This document shows, in pieces, positions 63,402 to 64,000 of a DNA stretch of 64,000 bases; position 1 is the stretch's first letter; each line of letters starts with the position of its first letter. The DNA comes from Pilasporangium apinafurcum (Eukaryota > Oomycota > Peronosporomycetes > Pythiales > Pythiaceae): assembly GCA_001600495.1 (NCBI GenBank), contig BCKE01000039.1:174740-238739 (forward strand), written 5' to 3'. The position numbers and the translations under genes are program-made. The notes beneath the pieces were generated by a model, which had not been told where the DNA came from, searched no databases, and saw only the letters and a list, made by a program, of their open reading frames with translations.

Positions 63402-64000
63402 AGAATTGCAGACATATGAATAGTTGTAGGTGTGCTTAGTTAGAGAGAGGAAGTTGTTGAAGAGGTAGCCAGGAATGTAAGGCTACTATGTATTTTGTAA
63501 AAACTAGTAAAATGAATATAGTGATTTGGAATTGTTACAAATACTTGAATCCAACTGTCCATAACCATGTAAACAAAGCAGCATCAATCTAAATGCGTTG
63601 TCTCAATAACTGCATTACTACAAAGCATAGATTGGCAGGCGCTGCTCGTCAATTGATCGAGCAGTCATCTGCTCCACAGCTCATGTATCAGCTTCTGAAT
63701 CTCTTTGTAGACCTTTCTTTGTACATTATGATTGGCTATAATCTCATGATAACGATTCATTATTGGATATAATTCACTAAATGTTGTAAATCAATGAGAA
63801 ATCGCCAATTCAAATGGACGTTCCTCAAAACATCCACGACATCTTCTGGCGGACTGAATCATGGAGAAACTGTAATGAATGTTGTGCTGGTGCATGCTGC
63901 TGTGACCATTGCTGGAGTGACAAATTATTGACGTTTCAACTCTTTGGCTAGGAGAGAAATATGGACGTTCAATACAATTCAATCGACTATCATTATTCCG
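63402..64000. other. 3' flank and gene-free end of the window
   Basis: 3' flank of the bZIP/START-like gene 2; short frames on both strands carry no domain. Nothing else seen. Confidence 0.4.

Noticed and set aside
1-64000. CRISPR arrays, LTR or capsid-bearing elements, tRNA genes
   Set aside because: No regularly spaced repeats, no reverse-transcriptase, integrase or capsid motifs, and no convincing cloverleaf with a TTCGA-type arm were recognised by reading; a dedicated search could still find a tRNA.

Overview
The window looks like nuclear DNA of an oomycete (stramenopile). The evidence is short GT-AG introns (about 70-110 nt), closely packed host genes, several copies of a START-like domain fused to a degenerate FYVE-type zinc finger, several bZIP-like proteins fused to NTF2-like or START-like domains, a spliceosomal U1 snRNA, and Fanzor (eukaryotic TnpB) transposons. 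Genus cannot be decided from the sequence alone.

Layout. 1-12.4 kb: the 5' part of a JMJD7-like JmjC hydroxylase gene, then a same-strand family of START/FYVE-like genes (three look whole, one is decayed), with a 2.3-kb Fanzor element inserted between copies 2 and 3. 12.4-27 kb: a gene-poor, repeat-shaped region with two bZIP/NTF2-like paralogues, one internally deleted bZIP pseudogene that still carries its upstream flank, and two 712-bp terminal-inverted-repeat elements in opposite orientation about 4.5 kb apart. 27-50.5 kb: a dense housekeeping block. It holds an IQ-motif protein, a mitochondrial carrier, THOC6 (mRNA export), a CAT-type amino-acid permease, a RING-Tubby fusion, a LicD-like membrane protein, peptide deformylase, a lysine-rich protein, HOP2/PSMC3IP (meiotic recombination), a 1336-residue acyl-AMP ligase/ACP/alpha-oxoamine synthase fusion, and a coiled-coil protein. 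50.5-55 kb: a 106-bp foldback, decayed membrane-protein-like sequence, the U1 snRNA gene, a second, deleted Fanzor element and an NTF2-like gene. 55.2-59.6 kb: a large palindrome whose 1597-bp arms each carry the same papain-family protease gene. 59.7-63.4 kb: two tandem bZIP/START-like genes.

The most notable system is the Fanzor pair. The two elements share palindromic ends beginning TTAA-CCTTTATTCC and a nearly unchanged 3' non-coding end with a small hairpin that starts at the nuclease stop codon. That is where the guide RNA of TnpB/Fanzor systems is expected. Neither element encodes an intact protein here: copy A has an in-frame stop and copy B is internally deleted. Other striking items are the trimodular lipid-amine synthase, the RING-Tubby fusion, and the very young inverted duplication of the protease. 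No LTR retroelement, capsid gene, CRISPR array or tRNA gene was recognised.
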